From DASQZT01 sp963728965 (lineage in GTDB: Bacteria > Acidobacteriota > Terriglobia > Bryobacterales > Bryobacteraceae), in assembly GCA_963728965.1 (NCBI GenBank), contig CAVSMH010000006.1, forward strand, positions 930,001 to 994,000: DNA of 64,000 nt, given 5' to 3'. Below the pieces are notes generated by a model, which did no database searches, had not been told where the DNA came from, and saw only the letters and a program-made list of their open reading frames with translations. The translations under genes and the position numbers were made by a program. Positions within the stretch are counted from its first letter, which is position 1, and every line of letters begins with the position of its first letter. Positions 16,212 through 26,400 of the stretch are shown one piece after another.

Positions 16212-18674
16212 ATGCGGACGTTTCTGCAAGATCTGCGATTTGCGCTGCGCATTCTCTCTGGAAACCGGGGGCTGGCGGCAGTAGCCGTGCTCACCCTGGC
16301 CCTGGGACTCGCCGCGGCCACCACCGTATTCAGTTGGATCGACTCGCTGCTGCTGCACCCCTATCCGGGCGCCGCCCATAGTGAGCAACTGGCTGTGCTG
16401 GAGATGTCCATCCCCAGCGCGCCCAACGGCGGAACGACCGCCTCCTGGCTCGACTACACCGATTTTAGAGACCACCTGAAACTCGTGTCGGGGCTGAGCC
16501 CGCAACGTTACTGCTCGTTCAGCATCGGAGAGCACGAGACGGCGCGTCTGGCATGGGGCGAACTGGTGGCCCCGAGTTACTTTGACGTGCTCGGTGTGAA
16601 ACCGATCCTCGGTCGCATGTTTGTTTCGGGGCGGCAGGCCGATAGTCCGGGCGCATATCCGGTGGTCGTCATCAGCGAACGGCTATGGCGCAGCTATTTC
16701 GGCTCCGATCCGAAGATAATCGGCAAATCCGTTCGCGTGAACCGGCGTCCGCTCACGGTGATCGGCGTGGCGCCGGCCCGTTTTCGTGGAACCGCCCCGG
16801 CCATGCTGCTCGACTTGTGGGCGCCGGCCTCGATGGGGCCCGACCTCGCCCTGGCCAGCGACGAGATGTTCAAAGACCGCGGGCAACGCGAGTTCGCATC
16901 CATCCTGGTGCGGCTGAAGCCGGGTGTGACCCTGGCGCGCGCGCAAGCGGAAGTCGCGGCGCTCGCGGCCAGCCTGGCAGCCGCTTATCCCAAGACCAAC
17001 AGAGGAGTTTCGGCCACGCTCCTGCCGCCGTGGCGCGCTCATAGCGGCACGGGCGATCTGCTCCTGTCGCCCCTGCGTATCCTGATGGCGGTATCGCTGG
17101 TGCTGCTCGTCATCGTCTGCGCCAACGTCGCCAATCTCCTGCTGGCGCATTCGGTATCGCGCTATCGGGAATTTGGCGTGCGGCTCGCGCTCGGGGCATC
17201 GCGCTGGAGGGTGGCCCGCCAGTTGATGACGGAGATCCTGCTGCTCAGTGTGCTGGGCGCCCTGGCCGGCCTGATCCTGCTGCCGTGGATGTCGAACGCG
17301 CTGACGGCGCTGGTGCCGAGCGTCGGGCTGCCCATCGTCCGGGAGTTCGACCTGAACGGCCGCATCGCCCTGTTCATCGCGCTGGCTTGCCTGCTTTCGG
17401 CGTTCGCCGCCGGAATTGTGCCCGCACTGTTTTCGGCCCGCGCCAATCTTAACGATGTCCTGAAAGACAGCGGGCGCAGCGGCATGGCCAGTGGAGCGAC
17501 TCACCGCGCGCGCAGCCTGCTGGTGGTCGGCGAAGTTGCGCTGGCCACGGTCGCTTTGGTAAGCGCGGGACTGTTCGCGCGCAGCTTTCAGAACGCCAGG
17601 GAAATTCATAGCGGTTTCGATAGCGCGAAGGTTCTGTTCGGCCGTTTCTTCCTGGAGGGCACCACCTTCACACCCGAACAACAGGGAGCTTTTGCCGCTC
17701 GTCTGCGAGGCAATCTGCAGAGCATGTCCGGCATTCAAGCCGTCGCTTACGCCGATGTCACTCCGCTCAGCACGAGCTCAGGACCCTACCACCGCGTGGA
17801 ACCGGAAGGCTACCCGCGGTCGTCCAACGAGTCGATGAACGTGAATCGGGCGCTGATCTCGCCGGGCTATTTTGCGGCCTTGCGCATTCCCCTGCTGGCC
17901 GGCCGGGACTTCAGAGAGACGGACGATGCCAAAGCCGCGCCGGTGATGATTGTGAATGAGGCATTTGCGCGCCGCTACTTCCACACCGCGACGGTGGTGG
18001 GGCGCCGGGTGCGCGTCTTCGGCAAGTGGCTGACGGTGGTGGGCCTGGCCCGCGACAGCAAGTACTTCAGCGCCACCGAAGCGCCCCGACCCTATTTCTA
18101 CCTGGCTTTCCGCCAGTTTCAAAGCGGGCTCCTTCGCGAACTCGACTTCTTCGTCCGAACCGGCGGCGAACCGGAGCGGGCGATTCCCAGCCTCCGGCGG
18201 GCCGTCGCGGCTACCGATTCCGGGGCCTCCTCCTTTCACGCCGTGGCGCTCTCCGAATACACGCAGGTTTCGCTGTTTCCGCAGAAAGTGGCGGCCAGCC
18301 TCATGGCTTCGCTCGGCGTCATGTGCCTGTTCCTCGCCGCGCTCGGACTGTATGGTGTCATGTCCTGCTCGGTGAATCAGCGTGCTCAGGAGATCGGCGT
18401 CCGCATGGCGATGGGAGCGCGGCCGGCCGTAGTTATCGGCATGCTGCTGCGGCAAGGCATGCTGATGGTGGTGGCCGGTCTTGCGGCGGGAGTCGTCGCC
18501 GCGCTCGCCGTGACCCGCCTGGTATCCAGTATGCTGATCCACGTGGGCGCCAACGATCCAGCCACATTCGTGGGGGCCGCGCTGTTTCTCTCGTTGGTTG
18601 CGCTGTTCGCCACCTGGCTCCCGGCCTACCGCGCCATACGAATCGATCCCGTGGTGGCCTTGCGGCAGCAGTGA
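16212..18674 (+). CDS. ADOP-family MacB/FtsX-type permease
   Basis: The 820-residue inner-membrane protein matches the acidobacterial duplicated orphan permease layout. It starts with FLQDLRFALRILSGNRGL and a first helix (AVLTLALGLAAATTVFSWI), followed by a periplasmic MacB_PCD domain and three helices of an FtsX domain near residues 290-410. A second periplasmic domain and a second FtsX domain occupy the last 140 residues, with GVMSCSVNQRAQEIGVRMAM and GLAAGVVAALAVTRLV. No ATPase gene is adjacent, as is usual for this family, so the partner must be encoded elsewhere. ATG 16212 is preferred over ATG 16101 because homologues begin at MRTFLQDLRF. AGGA precedes it. A palindrome upstream may regulate it. 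Confidence 0.88.
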   Translation: MRTFLQDLRFALRILSGNRGLAAVAVLTLALGLAAATTVFSWIDSLLLHPYPGAAHSEQLAVLEMSIPSAPNGGTTASWLDYTDFRDHLKLVSGLSPQRYCSFSIGEHETARLAWGELVAPSYFDVLGVKPILGRMFVSGRQADSPGAYPVVVISERLWRSYFGSDPKIIGKSVRVNRRPLTVIGVAPARFRGTAPAMLLDLWAPASMGPDLALASDEMFKDRGQREFASILVRLKPGVTLARAQAEVAALAASLAAAYPKTNRGVSATLLPPWRAHSGTGDLLLSPLRILMAVSLVLLVIVCANVANLLLAHSVSRYREFGVRLALGASRWRVARQLMTEILLLSVLGALAGLILLPWMSNALTALVPSVGLPIVREFDLNGRIALFIALACLLSAFAAGIVPALFSARANLNDVLKDSGRSGMASGATHRARSLLVVGEVALATVALVSAGLFARSFQNAREIHSGFDSAKVLFGRFFLEGTTFTPEQQGAFAARLRGNLQSMSGIQAVAYADVTPLSTSSGPYHRVEPEGYPRSSNESMNVNRALISPGYFAALRIPLLAGRDFRETDDAKAAPVMIVNEAFARRYFHTATVVGRRVRVFGKWLTVVGLARDSKYFSATEAPRPYFYLAFRQFQSGLLRELDFFVRTGGEPERAIPSLRRAVAATDSGASSFHAVALSEYTQVSLFPQKVAASLMASLGVMCLFLAALGLYGVMSCSVNQRAQEIGVRMAMGARPAVVIGMLLRQGMLMVVAGLAAGVVAALAVTRLVSSMLIHVGANDPATFVGAALFLSLVALFATWLPAYRAIRIDPVVALRQQ

Positions 18675-18725
18675 CTTCGCCGCGGGAACTGGCGCGATGC
18701 TGGAATGACCCCGGCGCGCGCATGC

Positions 18726-19742
18726 TTATGGGCGTGGATGCCGGTCGGCGACGATTTTCAATGCCTCCTGATATCGTGGCTGCCCGATGTTCTGTACGAG
18801 TTGCTCCCAATGAACTCTGCCATAGACGGTCTTCGTCTGTTTGTCCGCCAGGTTGACTGCGCCCGTCCAGATGCGCTGATGAAAGTCCCGGAACCCGGGC
18901 GCCTTCTCACTCTGGTCCGGCTCGCCGGATGAGCCCAGCATCAGGTAAACCATACCGTAGAACAGGTGGACCATCTGCCGCATGAGGAAGAATCGGGCCA
19001 GTTGGTATTCGTCCGGAGGCTGGCCGAAATACTCCTGAAGATAAGCCCGCTCCTCGGCGTCATTGGTGACGACCAGATTCGCAACCACCGCCAGGTCGGC
19101 ATACCGATCGTTCAGGAACGCCGCCTCCCAGTCCACCAGCCATATACGGAGCCCGTCGAAGAGGGTATTGTCCGGCTTGAACAAGTCGTTGTGACTCGAC
19201 ACCATATCCGGTTCGTGACGCGGGTAAGCCGCAGCCAATTGCGAGTGCCAGGCGAGAAGTTCCTCGCGTTCGCTTTTGGGGAGAGCGTTCGCCGCCTGAA
19301 ACTTCTGGAGGAATCCGTCGAGGGCATGCCCTTTGTTCAACAGGAACATGCAGGTGGTATTGAGGTGAGGCGGCACTCCGGGAAACGGCGGCAGTGCATG
19401 CAGGGACCGCAACACACCAGGGATTCGAACCAGCGCGTCGGCCCGTGGAAAGGGCGCCTCCACCACAAAATCAGTGATGAGAATGCGATCTTCGATGTTG
19501 GTGTACCAGACGCGCGGCGCCAGGTCGGCGTCTGCCGCCGCCTTCATGGATGTGAAGTGGCGCGTAGGATTATCGGTTCGCATGATGATCTTCAACAGGA
19601 AGGGAGATCCTCCCACGACGATCCGAAAGACAAGGGACGAGGTATGCCCCTTGGTGAGCATGCGGATGTCTTCGAACGTGGTGACACCGAAAGCCTCGCC
19701 CAGGCCCCGAGTCACTGCCGGGCTCTTTTCTTGCGGAATCAT
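18726..19742 (-). CDS. Choline-kinase/aminoglycoside-phosphotransferase-like protein
   Basis: The 338-residue cytoplasmic protein has the APH/choline kinase fold. It carries the catalytic loop SSHNDLFKPDN (His184, Asp186) and the metal-binding LVDWEAAFLNDRYADLA. An N-lobe lysine (PFLLKIIMR) probably binds ATP. The arrangement SHNDL-N-DWE is closest to choline/ethanolamine kinases and related small-molecule kinases. An antibiotic-resistance role is not implied. ATG 19742 has GGAGG 5 nt upstream. The gene is convergent with the ADOP permease and follows a leader with several predicted hairpins. Confidence 0.8.
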   Translation of the reverse strand: MIPQEKSPAVTRGLGEAFGVTTFEDIRMLTKGHTSSLVFRIVVGGSPFLLKIIMRTDNPTRHFTSMKAAADADLAPRVWYTNIEDRILITDFVVEAPFPRADALVRIPGVLRSLHALPPFPGVPPHLNTTCMFLLNKGHALDGFLQKFQAANALPKSEREELLAWHSQLAAAYPRHEPDMVSSHNDLFKPDNTLFDGLRIWLVDWEAAFLNDRYADLAVVANLVVTNDAEERAYLQEYFGQPPDEYQLARFFLMRQMVHLFYGMVYLMLGSSGEPDQSEKAPGFRDFHQRIWTGAVNLADKQTKTVYGRVHWEQLVQNIGQPRYQEALKIVADRHPRP

Positions 19743-19769
19743 AGGTCCTCCCGATCGGAATGGAAGGGT

Positions 19770-19852
19770 GCGTGAGCGCAGTCACGCTGCCCAGCAGCGG
19801 GATGCCGCAGCCCTTCGGCAAGCAACGCTGTGCGACTCCTCGAAGGAACGCT
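19770..19852 (-). promoter_or_regulatory. Possible structured mRNA leader of the choline-kinase-like gene
   Basis: The leader holds several short perfect stems. GCGTGA/TCACGC (19770-19775/19782-19787) and CGCTGC/GCAGCG (19785-19790/19794-19799) share three bases, so they cannot form together. TGCCG/CGGCA (19803-19807/19816-19820) and CGAAG/CTTCG around 19838-19852 add two more. Mutually exclusive hairpins before a start codon suggest attenuation, but GC-rich sequence yields such stems by chance. Confidence 0.3.
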
Positions 19853-19996
19853 TCGTGGGTCGATCGTACCCGGATGCAGGCGAAAAATCTAGTCTTGTTT
19901 TCAATGATTTGGATTGCTATCCTAGAGACAGATCGCCTCTGTGAATCCTGCCGCGGACACTCCACCCGCACAATTTCGATGCGCCGGCCGGCGACA

Positions 19997-21517
19997 TCAC
20001 ATCCAGTAGTTCCGGTCAAGGCTGCGATATTGCACCGCTTCGGCCACGTGCTTGGCCGACACTGCCGCCGATTCATCCAGGTCCGCGATGGTGCGCGCCA
20101 CTTTCAGGATGCGGTCGTGGGCGCGCGCCGAGAGGCCCATGCGGCGCACCGCCATTTCGAGCGTGCGCTCGCCCGCATCATCGAGCGCGCACTGCTTGCG
20201 GATGAGGCGCGAAGGCATGCGCGAGTTATACGAGCCGCGCACGCGCTGGGCCTCGCGGGCGCGTTCCACACGCACGCGAATCTCCGCCGACGATTCCGCC
20301 GTCTCCCTGCCGCGCAGTTCCTTGAAGGGGACGGCGGGCACTTCCACGTGGATGTCGATGCGATCGAGCAGCGGGCCGCTGATTTTGCCGAGGTAGCGCT
20401 GCACCATGGCGGGCGTGCACCGGCACTCGCGCGTGGAATCGCCAAAAAAGCCGCAGGCGCAGGGGTTCATGGCGCTGACCAGCATGAAATCGGAAGGGAA
20501 GCGGAGCGTCATGCTGGAGCGGGCAATGGTGACGGAGCCGTCCTCGATGGGCTGGCGCAGCATCTCCAGGACATCGCGGGGGAACTCGGGAAATTCATCC
20601 AGAAACAGCACCCCATGGTGCGCCAGGCTGACTTCGCCGGGGCGAGGCATGCCGCAGCCACCGCCGATGAGTCCGGCGTCGGAGATGGTGTGATGCGGTG
20701 CGCGGAAGGGACGCTGGTGGAGCAACCCGCCGCCGCGCGGCAGGAGGCCCGCGATGCTGTGGATCTTGGTGGTCTCGATGGACTCGTCGAAGGTGAGCGG
20801 AGGCAGGATGCCGGCCAGGCGTTTCGCCAGCATGGTTTTGCCGGAACCCGGAGGGCCGATGAGCAGGACGTTGTGTTCGCCCGCCGCGGCCACCTCGAGC
20901 GCGCGCTTGGCCATGGTCTGGCCGCGCACATCGCGAAAGTCGGGCGCGATGCCGGCATCGGAAGGCGGGCCGTCTTCGGCGGGGCGAGCCGGCGTGAACT
21001 CCTCGGGGCGGCTGAGTAGCGCCACAGCTTCGGCAAGATGGCGGATGCCATAGACGCTGACTCCATCCACTACGGCGGCCTCGGCCGCGTTCTCGGCCGG
21101 GAGGATCAGGTTGGCGATTTTCCGGTCGCGCGCGCACACCGCCACCGACAGCCCGCCGCGCACCGGCCGGATGGCGCCATCGAGCGACAACTCGCCGATG
21201 ATGAGGTGGCGGTCGAGACCCTTCACCGCGCCCATCGCGCCCAGAATTCCGAGCGCCATGGGCAGGTCGAAGCCGGCGCCCTCTTTGCGCACATTGGCGG
21301 GGGCGAGATTGATGGTCACGGCCTTATTGGGGTACCCGAATCCCGAATTGAGCAGCGCCGACTTGATCCGTTCGCGGCTTTCGCGTACGGCGATATCGGG
21401 CATTCCCACCATCACGAAGTCGCGGGCCGAGCCCGACGCGTACATATCGACTTCGATGTCGATCAGGTGCGCGTCGATGCCGTACACGGCGGCACTTTGA
21501 GTTTTGAAGAGCGCCAT
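19997..21517 (-). CDS. comM: YifB/ComM-family Mg-chelatase-like AAA+ ATPase
   Basis: The 506-residue protein has the ComM layout. An N-terminal Lon-like ChlI domain (LFKTQSAAVYGIDAHLIDIE, SGFGYPNKAVTINLAPANV) is followed by the AAA+ core with Walker A GPPGSGKT near residue 220 and GVLFLDEFPEF as Walker B. A zinc-type NPCACGFFGD-CRC segment and a C-terminal helical domain complete it. ComM is a hexameric helicase that promotes branch migration during natural transformation; related YifB proteins are widespread. ATG 21517 is preferred over TTG 21535 because homologues start just before LFKTQSAAVYG. It is divergent from the aldehyde dehydrogenase gene. Confidence 0.92.
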   Translation of the reverse strand: MALFKTQSAAVYGIDAHLIDIEVDMYASGSARDFVMVGMPDIAVRESRERIKSALLNSGFGYPNKAVTINLAPANVRKEGAGFDLPMALGILGAMGAVKGLDRHLIIGELSLDGAIRPVRGGLSVAVCARDRKIANLILPAENAAEAAVVDGVSVYGIRHLAEAVALLSRPEEFTPARPAEDGPPSDAGIAPDFRDVRGQTMAKRALEVAAAGEHNVLLIGPPGSGKTMLAKRLAGILPPLTFDESIETTKIHSIAGLLPRGGGLLHQRPFRAPHHTISDAGLIGGGCGMPRPGEVSLAHHGVLFLDEFPEFPRDVLEMLRQPIEDGSVTIARSSMTLRFPSDFMLVSAMNPCACGFFGDSTRECRCTPAMVQRYLGKISGPLLDRIDIHVEVPAVPFKELRGRETAESSAEIRVRVERAREAQRVRGSYNSRMPSRLIRKQCALDDAGERTLEMAVRRMGLSARAHDRILKVARTIADLDESAAVSAKHVAEAVQYRSLDRNYWM

Positions 21518-21605
21518 AGCTGCAATCGGATTCAAAACAGAGTGGCGGGCGGGCGGGAAAATTCTCCGAATTCTTCCCGGCGCCGCCGGGAGCTATGGTA
21601 GTTTC

Positions 21606-23042
21606 ATGCGGAACTACGACAACTTCGTGGACGGGCGGTTCATGCCGTCCAGCGGCATAGACCGCATCACCTGCATCAATCCGGCCACGGGCGACGCGAT
21701 TTGCACCGTCCCCGACAGCACTGCGGCGGATGTGGACGCCGCGCTTGCCTCCGCGCGCGCCGCGCAGAAGGAATGGTCCCGCCGTCCCGCGGTCGAGCGC
21801 GGACGGTGGTTGCGGGCCATCGCCGCGAAGATTCGCGAGAACGTCGAGCCGCTTGCGCGCGTGATCACCGAGGAGCAGGGCAAGATTCTCGAACTGGCCC
21901 GGGTGGAAGTCACGTTCACGGCCGACTACCTCGACTATATGGCAGAGTGGGCGCGGCGCATCGAAGGAGAGATCCTGGAGAGCGATCGTTTCGGGGAGAC
22001 CATCCTGCTGTTCCGGCAGCCGATCGGCGTGATCGGTGGGATCCTGCCGTGGAATTTTCCGTTTTTCCTGATTGCCCGCAAGGCCGGCCCCGCCCTGATC
22101 ACGGGCAACACGATAGTCATCAAGCCTAGCGAAGAAACGCCGCACAATGCCGTGAAGTTCTGCGAACTGATGGCGGAGGCGGGCTTGCCGCCGGGCGTGA
22201 TCAACGTGGTTCACGGGCGAGGCGCGACCGCCGGCAAAGCTCTCGCCTCCTCGGCGGCGATCGGCATGATCAGCTTCACGGGAAGCGTCGAGACCGGAGC
22301 CGCCATCATGGCCGCCGCGGCTCCCAACATCACCAAGGTCAACCTGGAACTCGGCGGCAAGGCACCAGCCATCGTGATGGCCGATGCCGATATCGATCTG
22401 GCGGTGAAGGCGGTGAAGGCTTCGCGGGTGATCAACAGCGGCCAGGTGTGCAATTGCGCCGAGCGCATTTACGTAGACCGCCGGATTGCGGGCGAGTTTA
22501 CGGACAAGCTGGCGGACGCCCTGCGCCAGACGCGCTACGGCAATCCGCTGGCCGGCCAGGCGGTGGAGTACGGTCCGTTGATCAACGAGGCCGGCTACCA
22601 GAAAGTGGAATCGCTGGTGCGGGGAGCCGTCGCCGCCGGCGCCTCGGTGGTTACCGGGGGGCGCCGTGGGGAAGTCGAGGGCGGTTACTATTACGAGCCG
22701 ACCCTGCTGACCGGATGCCGCCAGGACATGGAGATCATCCGGCGCGAGATATTCGGCCCGGTGGCCCCGGTGGTGACGTTTGACGACTTCGACCAGGCGG
22801 TCGAATACGCCAACGACTCGGACTACGGACTCACCTCATCCATCTACACCAGCGACCTGAATACCGCCCTGCGCGCCTGCCAGGAAATCCGCTTCGGCGA
22901 GACCTACATCAACCGGGAGAACTTCGAGGCAATGCAGGGATTCCACGCCGGGTGGCGCAAGAGCGGCATCGGAGGCGCGGACGGCAAGCACGGACTCTAC
23001 GAGTTCACGCACACACACGTGGTCTACATGCAGCGCCACTGA
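21606..23042 (+). CDS. aldA: Aldehyde dehydrogenase, lactaldehyde dehydrogenase type
   Basis: The 478-residue NAD-dependent enzyme oxidises an aldehyde to its acid in the cytoplasm. Cys282 in NSGQVCNCAERIY is the nucleophile and Glu248 in NLELGGKAP the general base. The sequence is strongly like E. coli AldA along its whole length, including TADYLDYMAEWARR, GILPWNFPFFLIARK and FETYINRENFEAMQ-type sequence near the end. Lactaldehyde or glycolaldehyde is therefore a plausible substrate, which fits deoxysugar or glycan use by this organism. ATG 21606 has no strong ribosome-binding site; TATGGT ends 6 nt before it. The gene is single and divergent from comM. Confidence 0.9.
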   Translation: MRNYDNFVDGRFMPSSGIDRITCINPATGDAICTVPDSTAADVDAALASARAAQKEWSRRPAVERGRWLRAIAAKIRENVEPLARVITEEQGKILELARVEVTFTADYLDYMAEWARRIEGEILESDRFGETILLFRQPIGVIGGILPWNFPFFLIARKAGPALITGNTIVIKPSEETPHNAVKFCELMAEAGLPPGVINVVHGRGATAGKALASSAAIGMISFTGSVETGAAIMAAAAPNITKVNLELGGKAPAIVMADADIDLAVKAVKASRVINSGQVCNCAERIYVDRRIAGEFTDKLADALRQTRYGNPLAGQAVEYGPLINEAGYQKVESLVRGAVAAGASVVTGGRRGEVEGGYYYEPTLLTGCRQDMEIIRREIFGPVAPVVTFDDFDQAVEYANDSDYGLTSSIYTSDLNTALRACQEIRFGETYINRENFEAMQGFHAGWRKSGIGGADGKHGLYEFTHTHVVYMQRH

Positions 23043-23460
23043 AAAACCGTTCGCGTTCGGATACCAGACGGACAAGCTCGCGCACCCGCGATTCAAAAGC
23101 CGGATCGGCCTCGCTTGTTTTCTGAAGCACCAGACGCGCCCGGCAGACCTGCTCGTCGAGGGCGAGGACGGACCGAACTGGATCTTTCGTTTGAAGTCGA
23201 CGCATTTGCCAATCAGTTCTCCGAGGGAGGAGAAACTCTCATCAAGATCCGCGGCGCCCGGCGCTCCGTCTCCCGCGGGTGGTTCGGCAGGTGGGCCGGC
23301 AGTGCCCGGCGGTTACGCCACTGGCGCCGAGGGTTCGCGGATCGTGCCGCTGGACGTGAAATCCGGTATGGCTGTTTTTTCTCTTGACAAGCGACGGCAC
23401 TCAGTGATTTAGTCTTCTGAGCACACCGGCGCGGCTGCCGGCGAGAGGGAGGGGATACCG
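23043..23460. other. Intergenic region with receptor promoter
   Basis: This 418-bp gap lies between the aldehyde dehydrogenase and the first Oar-like receptor. It holds a promoter at 23384-23413 and the ribosome-binding site of the receptor. A minus-strand frame of 66 codons (23005-23205) runs through it, but it overlaps the dehydrogenase end, has a poorly placed GGAG and no recognisable motif. I see no RNA gene. Confidence 0.5.
23384..23413 (+). promoter_or_regulatory. Sigma-70-type promoter of Oar-like receptor
   Basis: A perfect -35 TTGACA (23384-23389) is followed after 18 nt by TTTAGT (23408-23413), a 4/6 match to the -10 consensus. The inferred start gives a leader of about 40 nt with a GGGAGGGG ribosome-binding site before ATG 23461. 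Confidence 0.6.
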
Positions 23461-26400
23461 ATGGGGAAGCGACCACGTTTGTCGTACACGGTCCTTTGCT
23501 TGAGCCTGGGACTGTGCTTGTGGGAAACGCCCGTGCTCGCGCAGGCGCCCACCGGGGCCATTTCGGGGACCGTGCACGACGCCTCGGGCGCGCTGGTACC
23601 GAACGCCGCGATCGTCCTGGCGCGCAAGGATACCGGGGCCACCCGCAGCCTGTTGACTTCGGGAGATGGGACTTATAACGCGGCGGCGCTCTCGCCGGGC
23701 ACGTATGAGGTCAAGGCCAGCATGCAGGGCTTCCGGACGGTGGTTCGCGACGCTACCGTGGAAACCGGCAAGATCACCAGCGTGGACCTGCGATTAGAAC
23801 TGGGGCAGACCGAAGAGGTGGTGACGGTCGAGGCGGCGACGGCGCAAATCGAATACGACAGCCACACCATCGCCGGCGTGATCACGCGCGAGAAGATTCA
23901 GGATCTGCCGCTGAACGGGCGGAGCTTTCTCAACCTGGCCTTCCTCGAGCCGGGCGTTACCGTCAGCCCAGGAGCGACCTCCCAGTACAACTCCCTGTTC
24001 TCGGTTTCCGTATTAGGCGGCGAATCGTCGAAAACCGCGATCACGGTGGACGGCGGTAACATCCGCAACAACATCGAAGGCAACACCGGCATGAATTTCT
24101 CGCAGGAGGTGGTGCAGGAGTTCCAGATTTCATCGGTGAACTTCGACCTCTCCACGGGGATCACGAGCGTGGGCGCCGTCAACGTCGTCACGCGCAGCGG
24201 CGGCAACGATTTTCACGGCAGCGGGTACTTCTACTTCCGCGACCACAACATGTCGGCCTATCCGGGACTGGTGCGGAACGGGCTCAGCCCCGATCCGTTT
24301 TTTGTGCGCCGCAACCCGGGATTCTGGGCCGGCGGACCGATCAAGAAGGACCGGCTGTTCTTCTTCTTCAATTACGAGTATTTGAACCAAACCCAGGTGG
24401 TGACCTATGTTCCGAACGTGGCGTCCGCCGCGCCGCTGGCCGGCAATTACTTCAGCCCGTATCACGGCAAGAACCTGAGCGCGCGGTTCGACTACACCAG
24501 CGGGACGCACCGCCTGTTCGCGCGCTACTCGCACGACGGCAATTCCGGCCTGGGTCCAAACGGCAGCGCGCAGCAGTTGCCGTCGCACTGGCTGCGGAAC
24601 ACCAACTGGAGCGATCAGAGCCTGCTGGGAGTGACTACCATCCTGCGGCCTACGATGGTGAACGATTTGCGGTTCAGTTACCAGTACTGGCAAAACCGCA
24701 ACCTGTTCCCGACGAATTCCGATTGCCCCGCATGCGTGGGGCTGGGATTCCCGGAAGTTTCGGTAACGGGCACCAATGTGATCATTGGAGACACCCAGAA
24801 CGCGACCCAGGGCCGCGACGTGCGCAAATACGATTTAACGGACTCGTTGAGCTGGCAAAAGGGTGCTCATTCGGTGCGCTTCGGGGGCGAGATCGAAATC
24901 GATCCGGGCACGGGTTTCTGGGGGTACTGCGATCCGGCGTGCACGGTGGTGGCGCCGCCCGAACTGGTCCGGAGCAGTGTGCCGCCGGCGCTGGTGTCAG
25001 CACTCTTCCCGACGCTGCCCAGCCGCATCGTAGCCAACCAGGATTTCCTCAACCTTCCCTTCCTCGGCGGGGTGGTCGGCATCGGCGACCCGAGCCAACC
25101 GCCTCCCTACAACATCGACAAGGCCAGGAAGAACAAACGCTACCGATTCTATTTGCAGGACTCGTGGCGGATCGGGCCGCGATTCAGTCTCAACTACGGG
25201 TTGGCCTGGAACTACGAAAGCACGCTGGTCAACCGCGACATGAGCAAGCCCGCGTTCCTGGCGCCGGTCTATGGCAGCGACCTGTCGCCGACGAACAATA
25301 ACCTTCACAATTTTTCGCCGGCGCTCGGCTTTGCCTGGACTGCCGACCGCAGCGGGAAGACCGTGGTGCGGGGCGGTTTCGGCATTTATTACGACACCGA
25401 ATTGCTGTGGCGCCGGCTTCAGGAGCGCGCCTTCATCGGCCCGGTCGGCAACGGCCGCATCCAGTTTCCGACCTCCGGGTTCACCAATATTTTCCCGGGG
25501 GTCGTCAACATCAGCCTGGGCGGCACACCGGTTCCGGTGGGGGCGCCGCTGCCTTCGGGCCAATTGATCAACCTGACGCTGGGACAGTATCTGCAGATTC
25601 AGCAGCAGCAGGCACCCGCCATCGCGGCGCAGCTCACGCCGAAGAGCCTCGGCGACCTTTCGGTCACCAACATCGACATCAACAAGTCGGGGGCCGATCT
25701 CTACCCCAAGGACTATCCGATCCAGCATGGGCTGCATTTCAACCTGGGCGTCGAGCGCCAACTGCGGAGCGATATGGTGCTCCATGTCGATTTCATCCGC
25801 CGTGTCTATCTGAACACGCTGTTGGGAGAGCCGGACTATAACCGGTTCAACCGCTACATCAACGGCGTCCGCACCCCGGTAATTCCGGTTTGCACGACGG
25901 CGCAGAAAAACACTCCGGGCGTGGAGTGCTCCAATGGGTCAATCACGTTCTGGACGCCGGGCGGCCGGGCGGTCTATAACGCCCTGCTCGTCAAGTTGAA
26001 TAAGCGCCTCTCGCGGCGGCTCCAGTTCACCGCCTCCTATGCGCTCACCGATCAGCACGGGTACAACGGCCTGGCCGACCTGGACCACTGGAACTCGAGT
26101 TGGGGGCCGCAGGGCGCGCGCCACATTCTCAATGTCTCGGGGCTGGTGGATCTGCCGTGGGGGCTGCAACTCGGGGTGATTTCGCAGACGAGCAGCAAGG
26201 GTCCGGCGATGGCCAACATCTCCGGCGTGGACCTGACCGGCGACGGCACAACCACCGAGCCTTTGACCGGGCTGGCCTACAATTGTCTCAACCGCGGCTG
26301 CGGCCGCAGCGAACTCGAAGGGGCGCTGGCGAACTGGAACCAGACCTACGCCGGGAAGAAGGATGCACTGGGAAAAACCATCCCCGCGGTCATCCTACCT

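Noticed and set aside
18726..19742. Reading the kinase-like protein as an antibiotic-resistance phosphotransferase
   Set aside because: The fold is shared by choline kinases and many others. The motifs do not match a known resistance enzyme, and the context has no resistance or mobile genes.
23005..23205. Minus-strand frame of 66 codons between the dehydrogenase and the receptor
   Set aside because: It overlaps the end of the aldehyde dehydrogenase, has a badly placed GGAG and no recognised motif. It could be real, but the evidence is too weak to list.
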